Assembly (NCBI GenBank): GCA_003241595.1
Contig: QFOU01000007.1
Location: 1 to 35,522 of the forward strand
Direction: 5' to 3'
From: Pseudomonas fluorescens
GTDB taxonomy: Bacteria > Pseudomonadota > Alphaproteobacteria > UBA2136 > UBA6156
DNA length: 35,522 nucleotides
Shown here piece by piece: positions 23,312-31,152 of this stretch; the first letter of the stretch is position 1; the number at the start of each line of letters is the position of its first letter. Below the pieces are notes generated by a model. That model was not told the DNA's origin. It saw nothing but the letters and a program-made list of their open reading frames with translations, and ran no database searches. The translations under genes were made by a program, and so were the position numbers.

Positions 23312-24244
23312 ATGGCACCCCGTAAGCCCGTTGACGTGTCTCCGGTTGAATTGGAAGGCAGCCTGTTCGGGAATAGTTTGATCGAGGGCACACGTGCGCC
23401 CAAACAACCTGATGCTCCCAAAGGTTTCCGTGGTTGGCTGGTTAAGGCCGAAGGTCGCGTGGCGGCATTGCCATGGGTGCGTGTGGGGCAGGGAGCTGCG
23501 GCCGTTGTTGTTGTGATCGGGGCTGTTGTATTGTGGCAGAACCGCGTGAGTACCGGTGAATTCGTGACCTCTTATGTGGCGGAAGCCACGGGTGCCGTGG
23601 TGGAACGTATTGTAGTGAGTGGTGCCGTGTACACCGGCAAGGATGACCTGCAGACGGCGCTGGGACTGAAGAAGGGTGATAGTCTGGTAGGGTTTGACGC
23701 CGGAAGTGCCCGTGCCCGTATCGAGCAATTGCCATGGGTGCGTCTGGCCAGTGTGGACCGCATGTTGCCTGACCGTGTGAATGTGACCATTTACGAGCAT
23801 GTGCCGCTGGCGCGTTTGGTGGCCGAAGGTAAGATCTGGGTCATCAACAAAGATGGCAAACGTATTGTGGCCGATGCCGAGAATGCGTTTTCCGGATTGC
23901 CATTGTTGCAGGGTGAGGGTGCTGCGGCAGCTGCGGGTGACCTGTTTGTGCATCTTTCCAACTGGCCCCAACTGCTCGGCCAACTGCGTGAAGCGCAGTG
24001 GGTGGGCGAGCGCCGTTGGGATCTGCGTTTTGTGAGCGGTGTGGTGGTACAGCTGCCGGAAGATACTCGCGAATTTGGGGCTGAACAGGCCTTGCCATTG
24101 CTGGCCAAGCTGGAAGAAGCCCGTCATGTTTTAACCTTGAATGCCGGTGAAGTAGACCTGCGTTTGCCTGACCGCGTGGTGCTGCGCTTGCCGGAATCGG
24201 TTGGTGCGACACCCGTGACCAACGCCCCGCCGGCAAAAGGTTAG
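23312..24244 (+). CDS. ftsQ: Cell division protein FtsQ
   Basis: A 310-residue bitopic protein of the FtsQ/DivIB family that bridges early and late divisome proteins through FtsB and FtsL. It has a long cytoplasmic N-terminus, a membrane helix near residues 55-73 (AAAVVVVIGAVVLWQNR), a POTRA domain starting VVERIVVSGAVYTGKDDL, then the beta domain beginning LPDRVNVTIYEHVPLARL. The ATG at 23312 has AGGAGGAC (23296-23303) about 8 bases upstream; an earlier TTG start at 23258 is unlikely. It is followed after 72 bases by ftsA. Confidence 0.92.
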   Translation: MAPRKPVDVSPVELEGSLFGNSLIEGTRAPKQPDAPKGFRGWLVKAEGRVAALPWVRVGQGAAAVVVVIGAVVLWQNRVSTGEFVTSYVAEATGAVVERIVVSGAVYTGKDDLQTALGLKKGDSLVGFDAGSARARIEQLPWVRLASVDRMLPDRVNVTIYEHVPLARLVAEGKIWVINKDGKRIVADAENAFSGLPLLQGEGAAAAAGDLFVHLSNWPQLLGQLREAQWVGERRWDLRFVSGVVVQLPEDTREFGAEQALPLLAKLEEARHVLTLNAGEVDLRLPDRVVLRLPESVGATPVTNAPPAKG

Positions 24245-24316
24245 CACCTAGGCTAGACACAAAGATTTAAATACGATTAACACGCGATTTGAGAATACAG
24301 GAGCAACGAAAATACC

Positions 24317-25567
24317 ATGGTTAAGACACGCAACCGAATTGTAGCAGGGCTGGACATCGGTAGCAGCAAAGTTGCGTGCTTTATTGCCGAGCTGGATGAA
24401 TTCTATAACCCGCATGTGCTGGGTTATGGTCAGCATATCTCCACCGGCCTGAAGCGCGGGATGATCGTGGATATGGACCGCACCGAAACGGCAATCCGTG
24501 AGGCCGTGCATGCGGCCGAAGATATGGCCGGTGTGGAAATTCAGGGTGTGCTGGTAAGCCTGGGTGGTGTGCACCTGCGCAGCCACATGACCGATGGTCT
24601 GGTGGTGCTGAACAAGCAGGACATTACTGATGCCGATATCTTTAAGGTGATTGATGTCGCGCGTGCCCGTCAGATCGACGGTGACCGTCAGATCATTCAT
24701 GCTCAAGCCACCAAGTACGTGCTGGATAACCAGAGCGACATCCGGGACCCACGTGGCATGACCGGCAGCCGTTTGGAAGCCGATGTTCATATCATTACTG
24801 CGGCGACCAGCGCGATCCGTAACATCGTGCGTTGCGTAGAGCGTGCCAATCTTGAAGTTCTGGATATTGTCGTTCAGCCTTACGCCAGTGCTTTGGCCAC
24901 CGTTGTGCCGGACGAGCGCGAGCTGGGTGTGGCCATGGTGGATATTGGTGGTGGTACTACCGACTTGGCCATTTATGCCGAAGGTGCCTTGGTTTACACC
25001 GCTGTCATCCCGTTGGGTGGCCAGCACATTACGGCGGACATTGCGCGTGGGCTTTCCACTCCTTTGGCCGCGGCCGAGCGTATTAAAGTATTGCACGGAC
25101 ACGCCATGGCCAGCAGCATTACCAGTGATGACGAGATTGAAGTGCCGAGCGTGGGGGATGATACCACCGGTGCCAAGGCCGATGCCGCCCACATGACCAA
25201 GAGTGCGTTGGCGGGCATCATCCAGCCGCGTTGCGAGGAAATTCTGGAGCTGGTGCGCGACAAGATCGAGCAGAGCGGTTTTGAGGCTGCCATTGGGCGT
25301 CGGGTCGTGCTGACCGGTGGCGCGAGCCAGTTGAATGGTTTGCGGAATTTGGCTGAGGTTGTGCTAGACAAGAGCGTGCGTTTGGCGCGTCCGGTAGGGG
25401 CTCAGGGTTTGACTGATCTGAGTGGAACTCCGGGCTTTGCCACTCCGGTTGGGTTGCTGCTGTATGGTGCGCGTCAGGCCGCCCAGCAGAGCCGTGTGCG
25501 GGTGGCTGATAGCAAGATTGCTCAGTGGGCGGGGCAGATGGCCAAGTTGCTGCGTTTTGCAAGCTAA
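24317..25567 (+). CDS. ftsA: Cell division protein FtsA
   Basis: A 416-residue actin-like ATPase that anchors FtsZ filaments to the membrane. IVAGLDIGSSKVACFIAELD is the first phosphate loop, AMVDIGGGTTDLAIYAEG is the second, and VVLTGGASQLNGLRNLAE is the adenosine motif. The C-terminus (SKIAQWAGQMAKLLRFAS) is the amphipathic helix that binds the membrane. AGGAG lies about 13 bases before the ATG, a long spacing. A perfect palindromic terminator overlaps its stop codon, and the next gene is on the other strand, so ftsA does not run into ftsZ as usual. Confidence 0.96.
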   Translation: MVKTRNRIVAGLDIGSSKVACFIAELDEFYNPHVLGYGQHISTGLKRGMIVDMDRTETAIREAVHAAEDMAGVEIQGVLVSLGGVHLRSHMTDGLVVLNKQDITDADIFKVIDVARARQIDGDRQIIHAQATKYVLDNQSDIRDPRGMTGSRLEADVHIITAATSAIRNIVRCVERANLEVLDIVVQPYASALATVVPDERELGVAMVDIGGGTTDLAIYAEGALVYTAVIPLGGQHITADIARGLSTPLAAAERIKVLHGHAMASSITSDDEIEVPSVGDDTTGAKADAAHMTKSALAGIIQPRCEEILELVRDKIEQSGFEAAIGRRVVLTGGASQLNGLRNLAEVVLDKSVRLARPVGAQGLTDLSGTPGFATPVGLLLYGARQAAQQSRVRVADSKIAQWAGQMAKLLRFAS

Positions 25568-25599
25568 TGAAAAAGCCGCCGGTGAGGCGGCTTTTTCAT
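25567..25599. terminator. Bidirectional terminator between ftsA and the membrane-protein gene
   Basis: ATGAAAAAGCCGCC (25567-25580) and GGCGGCTTTTTCAT (25586-25599) form a perfect 14-bp stem with a GGTGA loop. It has A/T-rich flanks on both sides and serves ftsA on the plus strand and the small membrane protein on the minus strand. Confidence 0.9.
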
Positions 25600-25633
25600 G
25601 TTTCATTCGGCTGAGGACGTTTAGGGGGTGGCG

Positions 25634-25936
25634 TTACGTCGTCAATCCTTCCGCCCGGCTCCGGTATAGCCTGTGCAGAATATACAGTGTGGTAAGTGCT
25701 GTCAGTGCGCCGAGAATCGCTAATGCTGCGGCCGCATAAAATGTGGGTGGCAGATTGCGAACCATGCCGAGAATCAGGCCTGCGGTGGCGAGGACGAGGA
25801 AGATGAGGGTCGTGAGTGTAGAGCTTATGAGCATGTGGATGCTCATAGTTGCGTGGTGTCTCATTTGGAGAAAGTTGGGGGTGTGTTCGAACTTGCGGAG
25901 ATCGGGGAAGAAGTAAGAGAGAAGGATGGTGCGCAT
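25634..25936 (-). CDS. Small membrane protein with two helices
   Basis: A 100-residue unrecognised protein. It has a short polar N-terminus (MRTILLSYFFPDLRKFEHTP), then two hydrophobic helices, LISSTLTTLIFLVLATAGLIL and FYAAAALAILGALTALTTLYI, separated by a short polar loop, then a basic C-terminus (LHRLYRSRAEG). The ATG at 25936 is preferred because GAGGT lies 5 bases upstream. It sits convergent to ftsA and divergent to ftsZ, so it separates two genes that are usually adjacent. A link to division is possible but has no direct evidence. Confidence 0.55.
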   Translation of the reverse strand: MRTILLSYFFPDLRKFEHTPNFLQMRHHATMSIHMLISSTLTTLIFLVLATAGLILGMVRNLPPTFYAAAALAILGALTALTTLYILHRLYRSRAEGLTT

Positions 25937-26208
25937 GTTGACCTCGCGGTGCGTGTGAATGCTGGAGGTTTTTATAGGAGGCTTGGCATGTGTTGGCAAG
26001 CGGATGCGGTGGGATGTTTTTCAGCCATTTAACGAGGGATGTGAAGGTGCTGCGCGAGAGTGTGTCGTTAAGGGCTCAGGGGGTTTGAAGAACGCGGTAT
26101 CCATGCGGTTTTTGGAGGCATAGGGGTTGGCCCGCGCGTACGTGTTGCGTAGAGTGGCCATAATAGAGCCGAGCACCCACGGCACGCTAAAAAGAGAGGG
26201 AAATCCGC

Positions 26209-27375
26209 ATGTCGCTGAACATTGCCATGGTAAAAGAATCGGTCCACCAGCCGCGCATTATGGTCATCGGTGTTGGTGGAGGCGGCGGTAACGCGGTTTC
26301 CAACATGATCCGTGCCAACCTCTCTGGCGCCACATTTGCCATTGCCAACACCGACCTTCAGGTTTTGGAAAGCCATTCGGCTGAAGTGAAGATCCAACTG
26401 GGCCGTACCCTGACCGAAGGTTTGGGTGCCGGTGCCAATCCGGACGTGGGTGCGGCCGCTGCTGAAGAAAGCTATGACGAGATCTGTGAAGCCATTCGGG
26501 GTAGCCACATGGTGTTCATCACTGCGGGTATGGGTGGTGGTACCGGTACTGGTGCTGTTCCGGTTGTGGCCCGTGCCGCCCGTGAGATGGGTATCCTCAC
26601 CGTTGCGGTGGTGACCAAGCCGTTTGCCTTTGAAGGTGTGCGCCGTATGAAGCAGGCCGAGGCCGGTATTCTGGAACTCCAGAACGTGGCTGATACCGTG
26701 ATCGTGATTCCGAACCAAAACCTCTTCCGCATTGCGACCGAGCGCACCACCTTGCAGGATGCCTTCAAGCTGGCCGATGACGTACTTTACAACGGTGTGC
26801 GCGGTGTGACCGACCTGATGCTGGTGCCCGGTATCATCAACCTCGACTTCAATGACGTGAAGACCGTGATGTCTGAAATGGGTCAGGCCATGATGGGGAG
26901 CGGTCAGGCCGAAGGTGAGCGTCGTGCGATTCTGGCGGCTGAAATGGCCATCTCCTCTCCGCTGCTGGATGGTGTTTCCATGCACGGTGCCAAGGGTGTT
27001 CTCATCAACATCACCGGTGGTGACGACCTGACCCTGTACGAAGTTGACGAAGCTGCCAACCGTATCCGTGAAGAAGTTGACCCTGATGCCAATATCATCT
27101 TCGGTACGGCTTATGACCAAGGTACCACCGGCCGCATCCGTGTAAGTGTTGTTGCCACCGGTTTGGGCGAGACCGTGAAGCGTCAGAAGCCGAACCTGGT
27201 TGACCTGAGTGTTTTGAAGAAGCCGGAAACTGCTCCGACCGAAGCCAAGGTTGAAGTGAAGGCCAATGTGAGTGACTTTAGCCAAGCCGTTGCCGCCAAG
27301 CATGCCCGTGAAGAAGAGCATGATGAGTACGCTAACCTTGAGATCCCCGCCTTCCTGCGTCGTCAGAGCAACTGA
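26209..27375 (+). CDS. ftsZ: Cell division GTPase FtsZ
   Basis: A 388-residue tubulin homologue that forms the Z-ring. The GTP-binding signature GGGTGTG is at residues 109-115, preceded by IGVGGGGGNAVSNMI at the start. The NVDxxDVKTVM-like T7 loop is present as LDFNDVKTVMSEMG. The C-terminal peptide LEIPAFLRRQ, which binds FtsA and ZipA-like partners, is intact, while the linker is short (about 50 residues), giving a total below most alphaproteobacterial FtsZ. GAGAGGGAA precedes the ATG. Codon use is more biased than its neighbours, as expected for an abundant protein. It has its own promoter region (26000-26208), where I found no clear hexamers. Confidence 0.98.
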   Translation: MSLNIAMVKESVHQPRIMVIGVGGGGGNAVSNMIRANLSGATFAIANTDLQVLESHSAEVKIQLGRTLTEGLGAGANPDVGAAAAEESYDEICEAIRGSHMVFITAGMGGGTGTGAVPVVARAAREMGILTVAVVTKPFAFEGVRRMKQAEAGILELQNVADTVIVIPNQNLFRIATERTTLQDAFKLADDVLYNGVRGVTDLMLVPGIINLDFNDVKTVMSEMGQAMMGSGQAEGERRAILAAEMAISSPLLDGVSMHGAKGVLINITGGDDLTLYEVDEAANRIREEVDPDANIIFGTAYDQGTTGRIRVSVVATGLGETVKRQKPNLVDLSVLKKPETAPTEAKVEVKANVSDFSQAVAAKHAREEEHDEYANLEIPAFLRRQSN

Positions 27376-27386
27376 AAGGACAAGGT

Positions 27387-27456
27387 GAAGGCCCTGCTGC
27401 TGGGGGCTGACACCGCTGGAGGTTCTGAGGCAGGGCCTTCGGGAACAAACCAGCGG
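27387..27456 (+). ncRNA. Candidate pseudoknot RNA in the ftsZ-lpxC gap
   Basis: GAAGGCCCTGC (27387-27397) pairs with GCAGGGCCTTC (27430-27440), a perfect 11-bp stem. In its loop CCGCTGG (27413-27419) can pair with CCAGCGG (27450-27456) downstream, also perfect. Together they make an H-type pseudoknot between ftsZ and the terminator that follows. It may be a processing, stability or regulatory element of the ftsZ mRNA. Confidence 0.5.
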
Positions 27457-27467
27457 ACTTGACGTAG

Positions 27468-27489
27468 GCCCCTTAATGGGGCTTCGTTT
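27468..27489 (+). terminator. Terminator between ftsZ and lpxC
   Basis: GCCCC (27468-27472) pairs with GGGGC (27478-27482) over a TTAAT loop, with TTCGTTTAT after it. It is weaker than others in the window and may allow readthrough into lpxC. Confidence 0.55.
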
Positions 27490-27521
27490 ATGTCTGTGAC
27501 GGAAAATGATGCGAGGGTGTG

Positions 27522-28382
27522 ATGGAGTTTGATCTGAACAAGCGTGTGACGCTGGCGAAAGAGGTACATATCACGGGTGTGGGCCTGCACAGTGGTGTGG
27601 GAGCGGAAGTGATTTTACGGCCCAATCTGGTTGGTACGGGTGTAGTTTTAAAGCGTGGCAACATGACCGGGGGTGACTTCCCGATGGGTGCCGACTTGGT
27701 GAAAGCCAGCCCGTTGTGCACTTTGCTTGAAAATGGGAATGGCATTACTCTCAGTACCGTTGAGCACCTGATGAGTGCCTTGCATGGTTTACATGTGGAC
27801 AGCGTGATCATTGAAGTGAACGGGCCGGAAGTTCCCATTCTGGATGGTAGTGCCTTACCGTGGGTAAATTTGATCGATGAAGCGGGTCGCGTGGAGTTGG
27901 ATGCTCCGCGTACATGGCTGAAAGTGGCCAAGCCGGTGGTGGAAGACAGTGAAGGGCGTGTGCTGTTGGCCAATCCGGATCCGCGCACCGGGTTGCGGGT
28001 GGAATGCAATATTGATTTTCCGCATCCGGCGATCGGGCGGCAGGTCTGGCGTGGTGTGGTTGATGAAGAGGTTTATCGTCGTGAGATCGCTCCGGCGCGT
28101 ACCTTCGTGATGCAGCGGGATATTGCTGCGGCTCAGGCCGCCGGTTTAGCGAAGGGAGGCAGCCTTGAGAATGCCGTCGTGTTTGGTGACGAAGGTGGTG
28201 TGCTGAACCCCGGTGGTTTGCGTTTCCCTGATGAGCCGGTGCGACACAAGGTGCTGGATCTGATCGGAGATGTGTTCATGCAGGGGCGGTGTGTGAGTGG
28301 TGCGTTTGCCGTAACGGCACCGGGGCACACGGCGAATAACTATCTTTTGCGTAAAATTGTTAGCACTTCGCCTTCGTTGTAA
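27522..28382 (+). CDS. lpxC: UDP-3-O-acyl-N-acetylglucosamine deacetylase LpxC
   Basis: A 286-residue zinc enzyme catalysing the committed step of lipid A synthesis. Features: ITGVGLHSG at the start, EHLMSALHGLHVDS with the first zinc ligand His82, NGPEVPILDGSALPWV, and HKVLDLIGD with His242 and Asp246, matching the known ligand spacing. GHTANNYLLRK holds the catalytic C-terminal His. It starts at ATG 27522 after AGGG; the preceding GTG is less likely. lpxC commonly ends the dcw cluster in proteobacteria, and here again it follows ftsZ. It shows the cell makes lipid A. Confidence 0.95.
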   Translation: MEFDLNKRVTLAKEVHITGVGLHSGVGAEVILRPNLVGTGVVLKRGNMTGGDFPMGADLVKASPLCTLLENGNGITLSTVEHLMSALHGLHVDSVIIEVNGPEVPILDGSALPWVNLIDEAGRVELDAPRTWLKVAKPVVEDSEGRVLLANPDPRTGLRVECNIDFPHPAIGRQVWRGVVDEEVYRREIAPARTFVMQRDIAAAQAAGLAKGGSLENAVVFGDEGGVLNPGGLRFPDEPVRHKVLDLIGDVFMQGRCVSGAFAVTAPGHTANNYLLRKIVSTSPSL

Positions 28383-28394
28383 GGCGCAGATCGA

Positions 28395-28417
28395 AAGGGC
28401 CCCCGAATCATTTTGGA
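28395..28417 (+). repeat. Truncated copy of the structured repeat (left arm only)
   Basis: AAGGGCCCCCGAATCATTTTGG closely matches the left side of element C (ACGGCCCCCGAATAATTTTTGG). No right half with CCGGATGA follows, so this looks like a decayed or incomplete copy. It lies just after lpxC. Confidence 0.5.
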
Positions 28418-28455
28418 GGGGTTTGAGTACATTTTAATGGTTGTGGGATATGAAA

Positions 28456-28488
28456 AAAGGCCCCGCTGTTTTAGCAGCAGGGCCTTTC
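28456..28488. terminator. Bidirectional terminator after lpxC
   Basis: AAAGGCCC-C-GCTG pairs with CAGC-A-GGGCCTTT around a TTTTAG loop, with one C-A mismatch. It serves lpxC and the convergent HAD gene. Confidence 0.8.
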
Positions 28489-28492
28489 GATT

Positions 28493-29185
28493 TTAAAGGT
28501 GAGGGTAGAGGGCTTCGAGGCCATCGAGAGCGGTTTCGAAGCGATAGTGGATATTGCCAGCTGAGGTGCCTTCTGCGCGGTCTCCGACCTTGAGGGTGTG
28601 GATGCCCAAAGCGCCCGGTCTATTCAGATTGCGGGGGGTGTCTTCGAACACGATCACTTCGTGGGGGCGGAGACCGAGGTGTTGCAGCATGATGTGCCAG
28701 ACGTCGTCTTCCAATTTTTCATAGACCGTGTGGGTACGGTCTATGCGCAGGTGTTGGGGCACATGCTTACCGACGCCGAGGTGGTTGACGATCTGATCGT
28801 AGTGGTGCGGGTGGCCTTGGGTGATAAAGGCTTGCTGCACGTTTTTCGTGGCGATCAGATCGAAGAGTTCCGACTTGCGGGGTGGTACGGCATAGCGTTC
28901 GACAAAGCGTTTGCCGCTGGCATGGCCGGTATCGGCATAGACCTGATTGATCCATGTTTTGTCGCGTCCATACTCTTGGGCATAGCCGGTGAGAGTACAG
29001 CCGACGGCCTCGAAATGGCTTTTGCGTTTGGCTATAGCCTCTTCAAGTGTGAGACCGAACTCGGTGGCGAGGTAGGGATCCCACGCGATGGTGATGTCAT
29101 CGTTGGAAAGGGGGGCGAGGCAGTTGTCTATATCGTAGATAATCGCGCGAATGCCGGGTGGCATGCCGAGCTGGGAATGCAGCAT
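28493..29185 (-). CDS. HAD-family phosphatase, pyrimidine 5'-nucleotidase-like
   Basis: A 230-residue haloacid dehalogenase-type hydrolase. Motif I is YDIDNCLAPL (nucleophile Asp and acid Asp), motif II is AFITQGH, the conserved Lys lies in YEKLEDD, and motif IV is VIVFEDTPRNL. The overall layout, with the long cap after YDIDNCL, resembles the SDT1/PHM8-type pyrimidine 5'-nucleotidases, which dephosphorylate UMP and CMP. AGGAG lies close before the ATG. HAD specificity cannot be read from sequence alone, so the substrate is inference. Confidence 0.82.
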   Translation of the reverse strand: MLHSQLGMPPGIRAIIYDIDNCLAPLSNDDITIAWDPYLATEFGLTLEEAIAKRKSHFEAVGCTLTGYAQEYGRDKTWINQVYADTGHASGKRFVERYAVPPRKSELFDLIATKNVQQAFITQGHPHHYDQIVNHLGVGKHVPQHLRIDRTHTVYEKLEDDVWHIMLQHLGLRPHEVIVFEDTPRNLNRPGALGIHTLKVGDRAEGTSAGNIHYRFETALDGLEALYPHL

Positions 29186-29383
29186 GGATATCTCCTGTGA
29201 AAGAGTGAAATCGTATAGGGTGAAGCTGAACTTGTTGTGTATTTAGCATACATGTTTTGAAATGGGCAAGACATGAGCGGATGGTGGCGGATTAGGCGGC
29301 GGCTGCACAAGAGTTTAGGAATTTTGGTAACAATCCGCTGCGTTTGGTGTTAATCATGCGGAGTAACAAAAGGATTGAGAGCC

Positions 29384-29989
29384 ATGACCATGACGTTGGG
29401 CGACCTGCTGGAAATGATCCGTCAGGACTATATTGACCACATGACCGCCATGGCGGATGACCTTGAAGAAGACGGTGCCGAGGTTATGTTTGAACCGGCC
29501 TTCCGCGACGATAAGGGCGAAGTCTCTTTGGAAGGTATCTTGAAGTTGCCGGCGCGCGTTGACCTGTTGACCAAGCGTGGCGAAGCCGTTGAGCCGGTTC
29601 AGGTGGCGGCTGAGGGTGTTTTCCGCTTTGATGACTCTATCGACATCACTTGGGACAACGGAATGAGCGTAAAGGTTCTTCCGTTTGGCTGGGACATGAT
29701 GCCGGTGCGTATGAGCGGTGTTGCGGATGATCAGGCCTTTGAACCGCTGCAGCAGTGGTTCTGGCGCTGGTTTGCCGAGCCGGAAGAGTTGGAAGGCCCC
29801 GTGCAGGAAGTTGTCCACTATCTGGGTGACCCTGAACGTGTGGACGGTGAAGTGCGTATCATGGCCGACATGGGCACGGCGCCACTGGAAGCCTGGCAGG
29901 ACCTGATCGATGCCTGTGCCGCCTGCGGTGCCAAGAGCCTTGTGATTGGTGAAGCGGCCAGCGCCGAGGATGACAGCGACGAAGAGTAA
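29384..29989 (+). CDS. Acidic protein of unknown function
   Basis: A 201-residue unrecognised protein with no signal peptide or membrane helix. It has a helical start (TLGDLLEMIRQDYIDHMTAMADDLEEDG), a beta-rich middle with several tryptophans (DITWDNGMSVKVLPFGWDMMP; PLQQWFWRWFAEPEE), and a strongly acidic C-terminus (SAEDDSDEE). The ATG at 29384 has AAGGA (29370-29374) 9 bases upstream. Preferred codons (ACC, GGT, GAA) suggest good expression. It stands alone, divergent from the HAD gene and followed by a terminator. Function unknown. Confidence 0.75.
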   Translation: MTMTLGDLLEMIRQDYIDHMTAMADDLEEDGAEVMFEPAFRDDKGEVSLEGILKLPARVDLLTKRGEAVEPVQVAAEGVFRFDDSIDITWDNGMSVKVLPFGWDMMPVRMSGVADDQAFEPLQQWFWRWFAEPEELEGPVQEVVHYLGDPERVDGEVRIMADMGTAPLEAWQDLIDACAACGAKSLVIGEAASAEDDSDEE

Positions 29990-30007
29990 ATTGTTTCTTC
30001 ATTAAAC

Positions 30008-30034
30008 AAGCCGCCCGATGTGGGCGGCTTATTC
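30008..30034. terminator. Terminator after the acidic protein
   Basis: AAGCCGCCC (30008-30016) pairs with GGGCGGCTT (30022-30030), loop GATGT, followed by ATTCATTG. It can serve the plus-strand gene and the convergent minus-strand gene. Confidence 0.72.
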
Positions 30035-30047
30035 ATTGTTCGTAAGA

Positions 30048-30563
30048 TTATTTCGACGGCTTGAGCAGCAGTGGTTGGCCGGGGATAGCATTGAGTCCTG
30101 CCATATAGGTGTCCTGTTTACCTTCCTTACAGAGACTGAGCACTTGGCTGCGGGGTACCCACTGTGTGAGACCGGGGCGTTGGATGCGCTCCGTTGGTAC
30201 GAGCAGCTTCAGAACGACGATGTAGGTGTCGGTATAGGTGAAGCCTTTGCGGGTGGCGTGGGTTGGTGGCAGATCATCGCGGAATGGTACACGCGAGACA
30301 TTGACCAGTTCGGTGTCCTCACGATTGATATTGTAGCGTTTCAGCAGCAGTCCGCGGGCTTCGGCGGCCGGCCAGAGGCTGCCTTCAAAGTCGGTTTGCG
30401 GGAGCTTCCAGCTTTCGGTGCTGCCGAGGTCGGTGAAGTCGCTGCGTTCCATGAGGACCGGCAGATCTTCGGCGTCTTCAGAAAAGAGGATGACGGCAAG
30501 TTTTTCCTCTCCCTTGACGGGAGGCAGGATGTTGGACGAGAGGGCGGTGCGGGGCATCGACAT
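30048..30563 (-). CDS. Degenerate Nudix-like protein
   Basis: A 171-residue protein without signal peptide. The middle resembles a Nudix fold: LAVILFSEDAEDLPVLMERSD as the opening strand, WKLPQTDFEG, then AAEARGLLLKRYNI in the place of the Nudix box, followed by TELVNVSRVPF. The key box residues (REUxEExGU) are largely missing, so it should not be catalytically standard. GGAGGAG about 9 bases before the ATG supports translation. The Nudix call is inference from the order of segments and could be wrong. The function is unknown. Confidence 0.5.
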   Translation of the reverse strand: MSMPRTALSSNILPPVKGEEKLAVILFSEDAEDLPVLMERSDFTDLGSTESWKLPQTDFEGSLWPAAEARGLLLKRYNINREDTELVNVSRVPFRDDLPPTHATRKGFTYTDTYIVVLKLLVPTERIQRPGLTQWVPRSQVLSLCKEGKQDTYMAGLNAIPGQPLLLKPSK

Positions 30564-30639
30564 GCTTATGACTCCTCCGGTATGGAAAAACGGACATTAC
30601 CGGTGGCGTGATGGGCTTAATAATTTGATATGTCAAATG

Positions 30640-30667
30640 AAAAAGCCGCCTGAATGGCGGCTTTCTC
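30640..30667 (-). terminator. Terminator downstream of the first four-cysteine protein
   Basis: AAAGCCGCC (30642-30650) pairs with GGCGGCTTT (30656-30664), loop TGAAT. Read on the minus strand it ends in TTTTTC, so it fits the gene at 30680-31030. Confidence 0.82.
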
Positions 30668-30679
30668 GAGATGGGCGGG

Positions 30680-31030
30680 TTATTTCTGGCAGTTCATTTT
30701 GCCAGAGGCATTGGTGAACGTGCAGGTTTTTGCACCCTGAGGGATGTCATGAAATGTGACACGGCTAAAGCCTTCAATGTCTGGATTACAGCCGACTTGG
30801 AAAAGTTTGTCAGTTGCGCCGCTCAGATCCCACTGCTGGTAAGGCGTTTCTCCGTAGGCCCCGACATCCGGTGGAAATGAGACAGGAAATCGTGGGTCGC
30901 TACCTTTTTCGATGATCTCGACACCTTTTGTTCCGGAGGGGCAAAGATTAGAGGGGGCAGCTTGCGCGTGAACGCAGGCGGATGCAATCAGGGATACGGC
31001 CACGAGAGCTGTATAGATAACGTTACGCAT
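30680..31030 (-). CDS. Small secreted four-cysteine protein, copy 1
   Basis: A 116-residue exported protein with signal peptide (MRNVIYTALVAVSLIASACVHAQA, cleavage near AQA-AP). The mature part has four cysteines in a C...VEI...W.L...C...IP...C...C layout (NLCPSGTKGVEII; QVGCNPD; KTCTFT; KMNCQK), suggesting two disulfides. It clearly resembles the next protein upstream (31153-31491), so the two are tandem paralogs. The pattern recalls the STY0301-like group of small secreted proteins, a tentative link. AAAGGAGT before the ATG is a strong ribosome binding site. Confidence 0.72.
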   Translation of the reverse strand: MRNVIYTALVAVSLIASACVHAQAAPSNLCPSGTKGVEIIEKGSDPRFPVSFPPDVGAYGETPYQQWDLSGATDKLFQVGCNPDIEGFSRVTFHDIPQGAKTCTFTNASGKMNCQK

Positions 31031-31106
31031 GGGTGACTCCTTTGAAAGAATACTTGCGTATACATTATTATTTGCCGTTTGGATAGTCCCCCTGTTTAGG
31101 GATATG

Positions 31107-31136
31107 AAAAAGCCGCCCTTAGGAGCGGCTTTTTAT
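31107..31136 (-). terminator. Terminator downstream of the second four-cysteine protein
   Basis: AAAAAGCCGC (31107-31116) pairs with GCGGCTTTTT (31125-31134) around an 8-base loop. It lies between the two paralogs and ends the gene at 31153-31491. Confidence 0.82.
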
Positions 31137-31152
31137 AGGCATAGCAATGGCT

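Noticed and set aside
24267..24280. TTAA-N6-TTAA upstream of ftsA as a CtrA site
   Set aside because: The known spacing is seven bases (TTAA-N7-TTAA). Only six are present, so the match is not good enough.
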